A stretch of 64,000 bases of DNA from Polynucleobacter sp. AP-Capit-er-40B-B4. Lineage in GTDB: Bacteria > Pseudomonadota > Gammaproteobacteria > Burkholderiales > Burkholderiaceae. How positions within the stretch are numbered: the first letter of the stretch is position 1; each line of letters starts with the position of its first letter. This document shows positions 21,995 through 32,500 of the stretch, in pieces. Location: assembly GCF_018882245.1 (NCBI RefSeq), contig NZ_JACVOV010000003.1, positions 166,607 to 230,606 on the forward strand, read 5' to 3'. A program made the translations under genes and the position numbers. The notes beneath the pieces are model-generated. The model made no database searches, was not told where the DNA came from, and was given only the letters and a program-made list of their open reading frames with translations.

Positions 21995-24427
21995 TCAGTG
22001 CTTAAGAACGTCTGCAGCTGCGCCCTTGTCGTTTGCCTTGCTGGCCTCTGCTGCCTTTTTAGCAAGCTCTTCCGGCGTAGGGTCTGGCAGCGCTTCTGGC
22101 ATACGCTCTAGCGCCAACTCCAAAACTTTATCGATCCAGCGTACAGGAACTATCTCAATGGCATTCTTAACGTTATCCGGAATGTCGATGAGATCTTTTA
22201 CGTTCTCCTCCGGAATCAAGGCCAGCTTAATACCTCCGCGATGTGCAGCCAAGAGCTTTTCTTTCAAGCCGCCAATTGGAAGCACTTCACCGCGTAAAGT
22301 AATTTCACCAGTCATGGCAACATCCGATCGAATCGGAATACCAGTAAATACAGAAACCAAGGCTGTTGTAATTGCGATACCGGCAGATGGACCATCCTTA
22401 GGTGTTGCGCCATCAGGGAAGTGAATATGAATATCTTTCTTCTCAAACGACTCATCCGCAATTCCTAGACGCTTAGATCTGGACCGAACAACGGTACGGG
22501 CTGCCTCCACGGATTCTTTCATTACATCACCGATAGAACCAGTGCGAGTAATAACCCCTTTACCAGGCATTACAGCAGCCTCAATGGTGAGCAAATCACC
22601 GCCAACCTCAGTCCAAGCCAAACCAGTAACTTGACCCACTTGATTCTCTTTACCAGCTAAACCAAAATCATACATACGAACTGAGAGGAACTTCTCTAAG
22701 TTATCCGCATTCACAACAACTGGAGCAGCCTCTTTCTTCAAGAGCAAGAGCTTGACCACCTTACGGCAGATCTTGCTAATTTCACGCTCTAAAGAACGTA
22801 CGCCAGCCTCGCGTGTGTAATAACGGATCATATTACGAACGGCACTATCTTCAATCTTGAGTTCGTCTTTTTTCAAGCCATTATTTTTGATTTGTTTAGG
22901 AATCAAATAATTAACAGCAATACTGGTTTTTTCATCCTCTGTATAACCAGCCAAACGAATAATTTCTAGACGATCCAGTAGCGGACCTGGAATATTCAAA
23001 GAATTCGAGGTCGCCACAAACATGACGTCAGAGAGGTCAAAATCTACCTCAACATAGTGATCTTGGAATGTATGGTTTTGCTCTGGATCCAAAACCTCCA
23101 ACAAGGCGCTAGCCGGATCTCCGCGGAAATCCATGCCCATCTTGTCAACTTCGTCCAAGAGGAATAAAGGATTGCGCACACCAACCTTAGTAAGGCTTGT
23201 CAGAATCTTGCCGGGCATTGAACCAATATAAGTTCTACGATGACCACGAATCTCGGATTCATCACGCACTCCACCTAAAGCCATGCGTACAAACTTTCTG
23301 TTCGTAGCGCGTGCAATGGATTGACCAAGCGATGTTTTACCAACACCAGGAGGGCCTACTAAGCAAAGAATGGGTGCCTTCACGCGATCAACTCGTTGTT
23401 GAACTGCGAGGTACTCCAAGATACGTTCTTTAACTTTGTCCAGACCATAGTGATCTTCATCCAATACTTTTTCAGCATTAGTGAGGTCATTATTAATCTT
23501 GGTTTTTTTCTTCCAAGGCAAATTGACCAGCGTGTCGATAAAGTTACGGATAACCGTTGCCTCAGCGGACATCGGTGACATTAATTTCAGCTTCTTGAGT
23601 TCGGATTCTGCTTTTTTCAAAGCTTCCTTAGGCATGCGTGCAGCTTTAATGCGCTTCTCTAGCTCTTCTAGATCAGCACCCTCTTCGCCCTCACCTAATT
23701 CTTTCTGAATCGCTTTAACTTGTTCGTTCAAGTAGTACTCGCGCTGACTCTTTTCCATCTGACGCTTTACACGTCCACGAATACGTTTCTCCACCTGAAG
23801 AATATCAATCTCACTTTCGAGATCAGCCAACAAGCTTTCTAAGCGCTGCACAACATCGGTCATTTCAAGCAAGCGCTGTTTCTGCTCAAGCTTGACTGGT
23901 AAGTGTGCACAAATGGTGTCAGCTAAGCGACTTGGATCATCAATCCCACCTAATGAAGACAGGATCTCCTGAGGTACCTTTTTGTTTAGTTTTACGTATT
24001 GATCGAACTGCGCCATGATTGCGCGACGTAATGCTTCTGTTTCATGCGCATCGATAGCGTTAATGGCTGTTGGTGTTGCTTCACAATTGAAGTAGCCAAG
24101 GCTATCTTCAATTTGACTTACTTCAGCACGCTGAACACCTTCAACCAATACTTTGACAGTGCCATCAGGCAACTTCAACATTTGCAAAATATTGGCAATA
24201 CAGCCAACCTCATACAGATCTTCAATAACAGGCTCATCCTTAGCGGCCGCTTTTTGGGCCACTAAAAGGACATTTTTGCCAGTTTCCATAGCTGCCTCGA
24301 GGGCTTTGATGGATTTAGGGCGACCCACAAACAAAGGGATCACCATGTGAGGAAATACAACTACGTCCCTTAATGGGAGTAAAGGTAGTTGAATGGGTTC
24401 AGAGGGTAGTAATAAGTGGCCAGGCAT
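21995..24427 (-). CDS. lon: ATP-dependent protease Lon
   Basis: The 810-residue protein has all LonA parts: N-terminal substrate domain (LPLLPLRDVVVFPHMVIPLFVGR), coiled-coil region, AAA+ module with Walker A GPPGVGKTS (about residue 360) and Walker B LFLLDEVDKMG, sensor VATSNSLNIP, then the protease domain with catalytic Ser in DGPSAGIA and Lys in GGLKEKLLAAHRGG. GGAGG precedes the ATG by 9 bases. It is the last gene of the tig-clpP-clpX-lon protein quality-control cluster. The 188-base gap before clpX probably holds its own promoter, but I could not identify a sigma-32 consensus there. Confidence 0.98.
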   Translation of the reverse strand: MPGHLLLPSEPIQLPLLPLRDVVVFPHMVIPLFVGRPKSIKALEAAMETGKNVLLVAQKAAAKDEPVIEDLYEVGCIANILQMLKLPDGTVKVLVEGVQRAEVSQIEDSLGYFNCEATPTAINAIDAHETEALRRAIMAQFDQYVKLNKKVPQEILSSLGGIDDPSRLADTICAHLPVKLEQKQRLLEMTDVVQRLESLLADLESEIDILQVEKRIRGRVKRQMEKSQREYYLNEQVKAIQKELGEGEEGADLEELEKRIKAARMPKEALKKAESELKKLKLMSPMSAEATVIRNFIDTLVNLPWKKKTKINNDLTNAEKVLDEDHYGLDKVKERILEYLAVQQRVDRVKAPILCLVGPPGVGKTSLGQSIARATNRKFVRMALGGVRDESEIRGHRRTYIGSMPGKILTSLTKVGVRNPLFLLDEVDKMGMDFRGDPASALLEVLDPEQNHTFQDHYVEVDFDLSDVMFVATSNSLNIPGPLLDRLEIIRLAGYTEDEKTSIAVNYLIPKQIKNNGLKKDELKIEDSAVRNMIRYYTREAGVRSLEREISKICRKVVKLLLLKKEAAPVVVNADNLEKFLSVRMYDFGLAGKENQVGQVTGLAWTEVGGDLLTIEAAVMPGKGVITRTGSIGDVMKESVEAARTVVRSRSKRLGIADESFEKKDIHIHFPDGATPKDGPSAGIAITTALVSVFTGIPIRSDVAMTGEITLRGEVLPIGGLKEKLLAAHRGGIKLALIPEENVKDLIDIPDNVKNAIEIVPVRWIDKVLELALERMPEALPDPTPEELAKKAAEASKANDKGAAADVLKH

Positions 24428-24615
24428 GGGGCAAATCCTCCAAAGTAATCAATCCTCAAAAGCCTTTAATAGTGATAGTTATTAAACAACCACTAAATAG
24501 AGACATTATTTATGAGTAGCATACTACCTATATGGGTAGACTTTAGAGAAAAACAAGGGGCAAAAAGACAAAAAGAGGGCAAAAATGACCAAAAAATAGC
24601 GAAAACCCTAAGAAT

Positions 24616-25977
24616 TTAGGCTTTTTTGCTCAAATCTGCCTCTTCGACGTCTTGCTTGTAGACCAAAAGAGGTTTTCCACCCTCGGCAATGCTGCTTTCG
24701 TCGATAACGACTTTTTGGACATTCTTGAGAGATGGCAGGTCATACATCACATCCATTAAAGAGCCTTCAAGGATGGATCTAAGTCCGCGAGCACCAGTTT
24801 TACGCGCAATTGCCTTTTTAGCGATGGCGGATAAAGCCTCGCGGCGAACCTCAAGCTCAGAGCCCTCCATGGTCAGGAGAGCTTGATATTGCTTAACCAA
24901 AGCGTTTTTAGGCTCAGTCAGAATCTGAATTAAAGCCTCTTCATCCAATTGGGCCAAAGTAGCCACAACCGGCAGACGGCCAATTAACTCTGGAATCAAG
25001 CCAAACTTAATTAAGTCTTCTGGCTCTACTTCGATCAGGAGGTCGCTTACACCGCGATCATCTTTACCTGGAACGGTTGCATTAAAACCAATGCCTGTTT
25101 TAGCGGTACGCTGTTGAATGACCTTTTCAAGACCATCAAAAGCGCCGCCGCAAATAAACAAAATATTCGTTGTATCTACTTGCAAGAAATCTTGATTGGG
25201 ATGCTTGCGACCACCTTGTGGCGGAACGGAAGCCATGGTGCCTTCAACAAGTTTTAACAACGCCTGTTGAACACCTTCACCGGATACATCGCGAGTGATG
25301 GAAGGGTTATCGGATTTACGAGAAATCTTATCGATCTCATCAATGTAAACAATGCCGCGTTGCGCTTTTTCTACGTTGTAGTCGCACGCTTGCAGAAGCT
25401 TTTGAATAATATTTTCAACGTCTTCGCCGACATAACCAGCTTCGGTTAAGGTTGTTGCATCAGCCATCACAAATGGGACGTCCAGCATACGAGCTAAAGT
25501 CTGAGCTAAAAGGGTCTTGCCTGAACCAGTAGGACCGATTAAGAGAATGTTGCTCTTTGCAAGCTCCACACCGTCCACCATTGCCTTAGCTGGAACCTTG
25601 GATTCTTTCTTATCTAAGCCCTCTACCGGCTTACCATCTTTATCCAACTTCTCTTTTTTTGGCTTAGGCAAATACTGCAGGCGTTTGTAATGGTTGTATA
25701 CCGCTACAGCTAAAGTCTTTTTGGCGTGATCTTGACCGATGACATACTGATCTAAATTTTCACGAATCTGATGCGGTGTTGGTAAGGAATCATCACCCTC
25801 TTCCTTGGGAAGCTTGGCAATCTCTTCTTGAATAATATCGGTACAAAGATCTATACACTCATCACAAATAAAAACAGATGGACCAGCAATAAGTTTTTTT
25901 ACTTCGTGCTGACTCTTGCCACAAAAAGAACAATACAGAACTTTATCTGATGAATTAGTTAAATTTGTATCGCTCAA
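24616..25977 (-). CDS. clpX: ClpXP ATP-dependent unfoldase subunit ClpX
   Basis: Hexameric AAA+ unfoldase that feeds ClpP. The N-terminal zinc-binding domain has the four cysteines CSFC and CDEC (residues about 15-40). Then Walker [10 protein letters not shown], pore loop GYVGEDVEN, Walker [11 protein letters not shown], the IGF loop TGIGFNA that docks on ClpP, and sensor 2 GARGLRS. Length 453 residues is somewhat longer than E. coli because of a charged insert after [11 protein letters not shown]. The start codon is TTG at 25977; the next residues SDTNLTNSS lead into the zinc domain, and no ATG fits better. It follows clpP by 30 bases. Confidence 0.97.
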   Translation of the reverse strand: MSDTNLTNSSDKVLYCSFCGKSQHEVKKLIAGPSVFICDECIDLCTDIIQEEIAKLPKEEGDDSLPTPHQIRENLDQYVIGQDHAKKTLAVAVYNHYKRLQYLPKPKKEKLDKDGKPVEGLDKKESKVPAKAMVDGVELAKSNILLIGPTGSGKTLLAQTLARMLDVPFVMADATTLTEAGYVGEDVENIIQKLLQACDYNVEKAQRGIVYIDEIDKISRKSDNPSITRDVSGEGVQQALLKLVEGTMASVPPQGGRKHPNQDFLQVDTTNILFICGGAFDGLEKVIQQRTAKTGIGFNATVPGKDDRGVSDLLIEVEPEDLIKFGLIPELIGRLPVVATLAQLDEEALIQILTEPKNALVKQYQALLTMEGSELEVRREALSAIAKKAIARKTGARGLRSILEGSLMDVMYDLPSLKNVQKVVIDESSIAEGGKPLLVYKQDVEEADLSKKA

Positions 25978-26007
25978 AATAGGCTCTGTAAATAATGATT
26001 AAGTAAA

Positions 26008-26637
26008 CTAAGGGCGCTTCTCAATAACCTTGTCGATCAAACCATACTCGCGGGCTTGCTCAGCTGACATAAAGTTATCGCGGTCAGTATCTTTTGCAAT
26101 TGTTTCAATCGATTGACCAGTGCGGTCAGCCAAAATTTTGTTGAGTCGTTCGCGCAAGTACAAAATTTCACGGGCTTGAATTTCAATATCAGATGCTTGG
26201 CCACGCGCACCGCCCAAAGGCTGATGAATCATCACACGTGAATTCGGTAACGCATAACGCTTACCTTTTTCACCAGCGCACAACAAGAATGCTCCCATAC
26301 TTGCAGCCATACCCATACACAAAGTACTTACATGCGGCTTTATAAATTGCATAGTGTCGTAAATAGCCAAGCCTGCAGATACAGATCCACCAGGAGAGTT
26401 GATGTACAGAGAAATTTCTTTATCTGGGTTCTCGCTCTCAAGGAACAATAACTGAGCAATCACCAAGTTAGCGGTTTGGTCGTTTACTTCGCCAACCAAA
26501 AAGACAACCCGTTCACGCAACAATCTGGAGTAGATATCGTAAGCGCGCTCACCTCTACCAGAGGTTTCGATCACCATTGGAACCAAGCCCAGGCCTTTTG
26601 GTTCTAGATTTTCAGACTGTGAATGATTGTGGATCAT
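26008..26637 (-). CDS. clpP: ATP-dependent Clp protease proteolytic subunit
   Basis: Serine protease forming the ClpP barrel. The catalytic triad is visible: Ser in [13 protein letters not shown] (about residue 113), His in [13 protein letters not shown] (about 138) and Asp in KDTDRDNFM (about 187). [19 protein letters not shown] forms the substrate-binding strand. Length 209 residues is normal, with a short propeptide. AAGAGG lies before the ATG. It sits between tig and clpX on the same strand, as in most proteobacteria. Confidence 0.98.
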   Translation of the reverse strand: MIHNHSQSENLEPKGLGLVPMVIETSGRGERAYDIYSRLLRERVVFLVGEVNDQTANLVIAQLLFLESENPDKEISLYINSPGGSVSAGLAIYDTMQFIKPHVSTLCMGMAASMGAFLLCAGEKGKRYALPNSRVMIHQPLGGARGQASDIEIQAREILYLRERLNKILADRTGQSIETIAKDTDRDNFMSAEQAREYGLIDKVIEKRP

Positions 26638-26667
26638 TTTGAAACCTCTTATAGGTAAGTAGATTGC

Positions 26668-28005
26668 TTAGTTTAGCTTGCTGAGCTCTTCAAAAGTCAC
26701 AGCCTTATCACTCACTTTGGCTTGAGATGTGAAGAATTTAATGACGTTATCTTCAAGGACCAGGTTCTCGATATCCTTCAAACGGCTTGGATTGCTATAG
26801 AACCAACGCACCACTTCTTTTGGATCTTCATATGTTGCAGCCTGCTCATCAATCTCAGCTTTGATTTGATCGGCTGTAGCGGCCAAGTTTTGCTTTTTAA
26901 CCAACTCACTCAAGATCAAGCCAAGGCGAACGCGTTTAGTAGCTTGTTCAGCAAAAATCTCCGCTGGAATTGGCGCATCTTTGGCATTAGGAACGCCGCG
27001 CTGCATCAGGTCTTGACGCGCACCTTCAACCAAACGCTCTTGCTCTGAAGCAACCAATGATTTAGGAACGTCTAATTCACACAAGCTGTTGAGCTTATCC
27101 ATCACCTCGTTTTTCAATAGCGAAGTGATGCGACGCTTTACTTCGCGATCTAAATTCTCTTTTACTTCAGCGCGCATCTTTGTAACGCCGCCTTCAGCAA
27201 CACCCAACGACAATGCAAATGCATCATCAACTGCTGGTAAATGTGGCCAGTTAACTGATTTCACGGCAATCGTGAACTCAGCTGTTTTGCCTGCAACATC
27301 TTTACCATGGTAATCAGCCGGGAAGCTCAATGGGAATGATTTGCTTTCGCCCGCTTTAAGGCCCAAAGTTGCAGCCTCAAACTCAGGAAGCATGCGACCT
27401 TCACCCAATACATATTCGAAGTTTTCTGCTTTACCACCAGCGAATTCAATACCATCAATCTTGCCAACAAAATCGATAACCACTTGGTCACCATTTTGTG
27501 CTGCGGTATTAGAACCGCCATCGCCATCGGCTCCAGCCTCACCGCGCGGGTGGTAATGAACTTGCTGCTTGCGTAATACATCTAATGCGCGATCGATTTC
27601 AGCTTCACCAATATCGGTTACGTATTTAGTAACTTCAGCCTTTGTAAAGTCGCCAATTTTCACTTCAGGCAAGACTTCAAAAAAAGCATCAAAGACAATC
27701 TTGTCAGCATCAATCTCACTCTTTGGTTCAAGACGTGGTTGACCTGCTAAAGCAACGCCCTCTTTTTGGGCTAGCTCATAAAACATTTCAGCAGCTTTAT
27801 CGAATTGCAACTCGAAATCTACTTGCATACCGTGCTGTTTTTCAACGAGGTTCTTTGGAACTTTGCCAGGACGAAAGCCTGCCATTTTCATGGTCTTACC
27901 AACTTTAGCCAAACGGGCTTCACGGGCTTTTGCCAAATCGGCACGAGCGAATTCCAAAGTCATTTTGCGGTCTAGTGAACCTAAATTTTCTATCTGCACA
28001 GCCAT
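26668..28005 (-). CDS. tig: trigger factor
   Basis: Ribosome-bound chaperone with prolyl isomerase activity. The N-terminal ribosome-binding loop shows the signature FRPGKVPKNLVEK (about residue 44). The FKBP-type domain includes GDQVVIDFVGKIDGIEFAGGKAENFEYVLGEG style motifs and LPLSFP-like strands, and the C-terminal arm domain is helical. Length 445 residues is normal. An insert GEAGADGDGGSNTAAQNG precedes the FKBP domain and is longer than in E. coli. It heads the clpP-clpX-lon cluster, 57 bases after tRNA-Leu. Confidence 0.97.
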   Translation of the reverse strand: MAVQIENLGSLDRKMTLEFARADLAKAREARLAKVGKTMKMAGFRPGKVPKNLVEKQHGMQVDFELQFDKAAEMFYELAQKEGVALAGQPRLEPKSEIDADKIVFDAFFEVLPEVKIGDFTKAEVTKYVTDIGEAEIDRALDVLRKQQVHYHPRGEAGADGDGGSNTAAQNGDQVVIDFVGKIDGIEFAGGKAENFEYVLGEGRMLPEFEAATLGLKAGESKSFPLSFPADYHGKDVAGKTAEFTIAVKSVNWPHLPAVDDAFALSLGVAEGGVTKMRAEVKENLDREVKRRITSLLKNEVMDKLNSLCELDVPKSLVASEQERLVEGARQDLMQRGVPNAKDAPIPAEIFAEQATKRVRLGLILSELVKKQNLAATADQIKAEIDEQAATYEDPKEVVRWFYSNPSRLKDIENLVLEDNVIKFFTSQAKVSDKAVTFEELSKLN

Positions 28006-28062
28006 TCTCGTCTCTTAATTGAAGATCTGGAAATGTGAAGTCCAAGCCAAGTAGCAATCTTG

Positions 28063-28149
28063 TGGTGCGAGGAGGGGGACTCGAACCCCCACACCATTTC
28101 TGGCGTCAGGACCTAAACCTGGTGCGTCTACCAATTTCGCCATCCTCGC
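28063..28149 (-). tRNA. tRNA-Leu (anticodon TAG)
   Basis: An 87-nt class II tRNA with a long variable arm, starting GCGAGGATGGCG and ending CTCCTCGCACCA, with CCA encoded. The anticodon loop TTTAGGT gives TAG. It lies upstream of tig, in the order ispF - tRNA-Leu - tig. Confidence 0.96.
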
Positions 28150-28227
28150 AAATATCCGCAAACTGCCAAGCTTAGACTTCACTCTAAAGACCGTAATTCT
28201 ACAATGCCTAGGGTTTTAGAGATTGTT

Positions 28228-28731
28228 TTAGGCCTTGTAGAGCAAAGCTACCGCATGGACGGCAATGCCCTCTCCCCTGCCCAGGTGCCCGAGAGATTCA
28301 TTGGTCTTGGCCTTGAGGTTCACATGGCTGGGGGTAACAGCCAAATCAGACGCAATATTACGGACCATTTCAGGTAAAAAATCAGCCAATTTAGGCTTTT
28401 GGCAAATAATGGTGGCATCTACATTGCCAATTTGGAATCCTGCTGCCTGAACCTTTTGGAGTGCGGCCCGGAGCAAAATCCGGCTATCCATATCCTTAAA
28501 TTCGGGATCCGTATCCGGAAATAGCTGTCCAATGTCATTTAAACCAGCAGCCCCCAGTAAGGCATCCGTTAAGGCATGCAATAGCACATCAGCATCGGAA
28601 TGACCCAATAAACCCTTCTCAAAAGGGATTTGAACACCCCCTAGAATAAGTTTGCGGTCAGCAACCAGTGCGTGAACGTCATACCCCTGGCCAATACGAA
28701 ACTGAGGAATGTGAGGAGCGCTTTGGGTCAT
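28228..28731 (-). CDS. ispF: 2-C-methyl-D-erythritol 2,4-cyclodiphosphate synthase
   Basis: Fifth step of the MEP isoprenoid pathway. The 167-residue trimeric enzyme shows the metal-binding GQGYDVHAL at the start, [32 protein letters not shown], and the C-terminal [25 protein letters not shown]. It lies 9 bases after ispD on the same strand, the usual ispD-ispF pairing. Confidence 0.97.
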   Translation of the reverse strand: MTQSAPHIPQFRIGQGYDVHALVADRKLILGGVQIPFEKGLLGHSDADVLLHALTDALLGAAGLNDIGQLFPDTDPEFKDMDSRILLRAALQKVQAAGFQIGNVDATIICQKPKLADFLPEMVRNIASDLAVTPSHVNLKAKTNESLGHLGRGEGIAVHAVALLYKA

Positions 28732-28740
28732 ATTGATTCT

Positions 28741-29490
28741 TTATCGAGTGGCAGAGCTTAAAAGCAATTGCATTAGATCCCAATCAGCGGGATGAGTAAC
28801 TTTAAAGTTGCGAGCAGCACCCTCTATCAGCAGAGGCTTAGAGCCTGCCAACTCAATTGCGCTGGCCTCATCAGTAACGTCAGCTTCAAGACGAATAGCG
28901 CTTTCGAGAGCATCGTGCAACTGCTTCAAACCAAACATCTGAGGGGTTTGTGCCTGCCAGAGATGTTCGCGTGGAATCGTTCTTTCAGAGTGCGGGATGT
29001 TGCCTACTATGACTGAATCTAGATCTGCTTGCTTCAATGTGTCCGCCAAAGGCACAGCCAAGATACCGCCAGCATTGGACATCTGAACAGCGTTGATTAA
29101 TTTCTCAATGAGAGCTGGTGTGATTCCCGGTCTAGCAGCATCGTGAACCAATATCCAGTCATCCTCAGCGATGCCAGCTTTGAGCATTGCCGCTAAAGTA
29201 TTTCTGACTGTTTCTTGTCGAGTTGGGCCACCAGTTGGTAAAAATTCAATTCCCTTGGTGCCCTTAGCAATCGTTTGCAAAATGGGGTTGTCAATAAAAC
29301 CGGGGCTAACTCCAATCCAGATTGACTCAACTCGAGGGGTATTCAAAAAAGATTCTATTGCATAACAAAGCATCGGCTTTCCAGCCAGATGCTGAAATTG
29401 CTTAGGCAACTCACCGCCAAGGCGTGAACCAGTACCAGCAGTTGGCAAAAGTGCATGACATTTCTTTTTTGAAGGATTTCCGGAAGGCAT
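28741..29490 (-). CDS. ispD: 2-C-methyl-D-erythritol 4-phosphate cytidylyltransferase
   Basis: Third step of the MEP pathway: MEP plus CTP to CDP-ME. Visible motifs are ALLPTAGTGSRLGGELPKQF (nucleotide-binding loop), VHDAARPGITPALI, VPLADTLKQ, the conserved Arg in QTPQMFGL context and the C-terminal KVTHPADWDLM. I start at ATG 29490 (MPSGNPSKKK), with AGGT nearby; an upstream start at 29538 would overlap the divergent mfd gene. Length is then 249 residues. Confidence 0.95.
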   Translation of the reverse strand: MPSGNPSKKKCHALLPTAGTGSRLGGELPKQFQHLAGKPMLCYAIESFLNTPRVESIWIGVSPGFIDNPILQTIAKGTKGIEFLPTGGPTRQETVRNTLAAMLKAGIAEDDWILVHDAARPGITPALIEKLINAVQMSNAGGILAVPLADTLKQADLDSVIVGNIPHSERTIPREHLWQAQTPQMFGLKQLHDALESAIRLEADVTDEASAIELAGSKPLLIEGAARNFKVTHPADWDLMQLLLSSATR

Positions 29491-29513
29491 ACCTGATTCT
29501 ATAATGAGCCTAG

Positions 29514-32500
29514 ATGTCTGACGTATTAAATCTAGCACCCCCTATACCCGCTCCCCGGGCTGGGCAGCGCTTTACCTTTTCAGGGCTGATTGGCTCGGCT
29601 GATGCCGCTTTAATAGCGCAAAACGCCCTTCGCTATCGCGATAAATTCTCAGTAATGGTGATTTTTTGTGCCCAAGCGCAGGAGGCTCAACGTCTATTAG
29701 AAGAAATCCCCGCTTTTGCCCCACAACTAAAAACCAGGCTTCTACCCGATTGGGAAATTCTTCCCTATGACCATTTTTCACCGCATCAAGACTTGGTGTC
29801 GGAAAGACTTGCCACTCTTTATGAATTGCTCAATGGCAGCTGTGACATTGTTTTGGTCCCTGTTACAACCGCTCTTCAGAGACTAGGCCCTCCTGGTTTT
29901 CTATCAGGCCACACCTTTTTCTTTAGGCAAGGCGACAAACTTAATGAGGCAGCATTAAAGCTGCAGTTGCAACAAGCTGGTTACGATCCAGTAAGCGCTG
30001 TGATGCGCCCTGGTGAATATAGTATTCGCGGTGGCTTGTTTGATTTATTTCCCATGGGATCCAATCTTCCTTATCGATTGGATTTATTTGGCGATGAGAT
30101 TGAGCAAATTCGTGCATTCGATCCCGATACTCAACGCAGCCTATATCCCGTAAAAGAAATACGCTTGCTGCCAGGACATGAATTTCCATTTGATGATGCC
30201 TCTCGCACCGCATTCAGGGGGCGCTGGCGGGAAGTGTTTGAAGGTGATCCAAGTCGCTGCTCTATTTATAAGGACGCCAACCTAGGTATACCTAGCGCCG
30301 GAATCGAATCCTATTTACCGCTCTTTTTTGAAGAGCAATCCAATTTATTTGACTACTTCCCCAGGTCTGGTGACCCCGTTTGGCTAGTCAGCATTGGCGA
30401 TGTTGAAGAGACTATCAAGGGGTTCTGGAAAGACACGCTTTCTCGATATGAGTTTCTAAAACACGATTTAGATCGCCCCATCCTACCGCCTAAGGAATTA
30501 TTTTTAGATGTTGTTGAATTTTTTACAACATCTAAACCGTATGCACGTTTAGCTTTTGAAAAGGAAGGCTCTGAACAAAATGAGTTTTCTGCAGTGCCTG
30601 ATATTGCGGTACATCGACGGGACGCAGATCCCATCAACCGTTTACGCAAAATAGTTGCAGCGGAAAAATCACGTGTCCTAATATGTAGCGACAGTGCGGG
30701 ACGTAAAGAATCCATTCGGCAACTTTTCGAAGAGAGCAATTCAGTTACTGGACTAGATGGCAAACCCCTTTACCCATTGAAGCCTGAGGGCTTCGATAGT
30801 ATTGCCGATTTCATCAAGAGTGGCTCGCTATTTGGATTGGTAACGGCACCACTCTTTAACGGCTTCTCTTGGCCAAGAGAAAATCTCATCGTCGTTACTG
30901 AAGCAGAGCTATTTACTACTACCGCAAGACAACGACGCAAAGGCAAGGCAAACGAGAATGCCGATCCTGACATGCTATTTAAGGATCTGTCGGAACTGAA
31001 AATCGGCGATCCGGTAGTACATGCTGAGCATGGTATTGGGCGTTATCAAGGCTTGGTACTTCTAAATCTTGCGCCGCCTAAAGAAGCACCTATTTTCGAA
31101 GAGTTCTTGCATTTGCAATATGCAGGTCAAGCTACTTTATATGTCCCAGTACAGCAATTAGAAATGGTGACTCGTTATGCTGGCTCAGATCCGGATTCGG
31201 CGCCGCTTCATCAATTAGGCTCAGGCCAGTGGGACAAAGCAAAGCGAAAGGCGGCTCAGCAAATTCGTGACACAGCTGCTGAGTTGCTAGGTTTATATGC
31301 TGCAAGGGCCATTCGCAAGGGTCATGCTTTTGAATTCTCGGCCCATGACTATGCCGCTTTTGCGGAAAGCTTTGGCTTTGAAGAAACTCCCGATCAAGCT
31401 AATGCCATCGCCGCAGTGATTGGTGACATGACTAGCGGAACACCAATGGATCGCTTAGTTTGTGGCGATGTTGGCTTTGGTAAAACGGAAGTAGCCTTAC
31501 GCGCTAGTTTTGTTGCGGTAATGGGCGGCAAGCAAGTAGCCATTTTGGCTCCAACCACCCTACTTGCTGAGCAACACGTTGCCACATGGAAAGATCGCTT
31601 TGCCGATTGGCCCGTCCGCATTGTTGAGTTATCCCGCTTTAAAACGACCAAAGAAATTAATGCAGCCTTAGAAGCCATTGCTAAGGGTGAGGCTGACATC
31701 ATTATTGGAACGCACAAACTGCTTTCCAAAGAGACGCAGTTTGCGAATTTGGGATTGGTGATTGTTGATGAAGAGCATCGCTTTGGTGTCCGCCAAAAAG
31801 ATGCTCTTAAGGCACTTCGCGCTGAAGTAGACATCTTGACGCTTACTGCCACCCCAATTCCCAGAACTTTGGGTATGGCAATGGAAGGCTTGAGAGAGTT
31901 TTCCATCATTGCTACTGCCCCTCAGAAGCGCTTAGCAATTAAGACTTTTGTACGTCGTGAAGGTGATGGCGTTATACGTGAAGCCGTGCTGCGCGAAATT
32001 AAGCGTGGTGGCCAAGTCTATTTCTTGCACAACGAAGTAGAGACTATTCAGAATCGCAAACACGCTTTGCAGGAATTAATTCCAGAGGCGCGCATTAGTG
32101 TGGCCCATGGACAAATGCATGAACGTGAACTTGAATCGGTCATGCGTGAATTTGTGACACAACGCACCAATATCTTGTTGTGCACTACCATTATTGAAAC
32201 TGGTATTGATGTTCCTACGGCTAATACCATCATCATGCACCGTGCAGATAAGTTTGGTCTAGCCCAGCTTCACCAATTGCGTGGACGTGTGGGCCGCTCA
32301 CATCACCAGGCTTATGCCTATCTGCTCGTACCCGATCCAGAAGCACTCAGCAAACAAGCACAATTACGCTTGAATGCAATTCAAGCAATGGAAGAATTGG
32401 GCTCTGGTTTCTATTTAGCGATGCACGATTTAGAAATTCGTGGCGCTGGTGAAGTTTTGGGTGATAAACAATCCGGTGAAATTCATGAAATAGGATTTCA

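Noticed and set aside
22026..22424. Plus-strand open frame of 132 codons
   Set aside because: Fully antisense to the conserved protease domain of lon; Ser-rich low-complexity product with no family signs.
24523..24540. CTACC / GGTAG inverted repeat between lon and clpX as a clpX terminator
   Set aside because: Only five base pairs, no U run, and too far from the clpX stop to be convincing.
24428..24615. Heat-shock (sigma-32) promoter before lon
   Set aside because: I looked for CTTGAA and CCCCAT-like boxes at proper spacing and found no convincing pair; CCCCAT occurs only at the start codon.
30353..30763. Minus-strand open frame of 136 codons
   Set aside because: Antisense to mfd, Ser/Arg-rich, no ribosome site or recognisable domain.
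31394..31909. Minus-strand open frame of 171 codons
   Set aside because: Antisense to the helicase motor of mfd. Its length comes from codon bias of the real gene.
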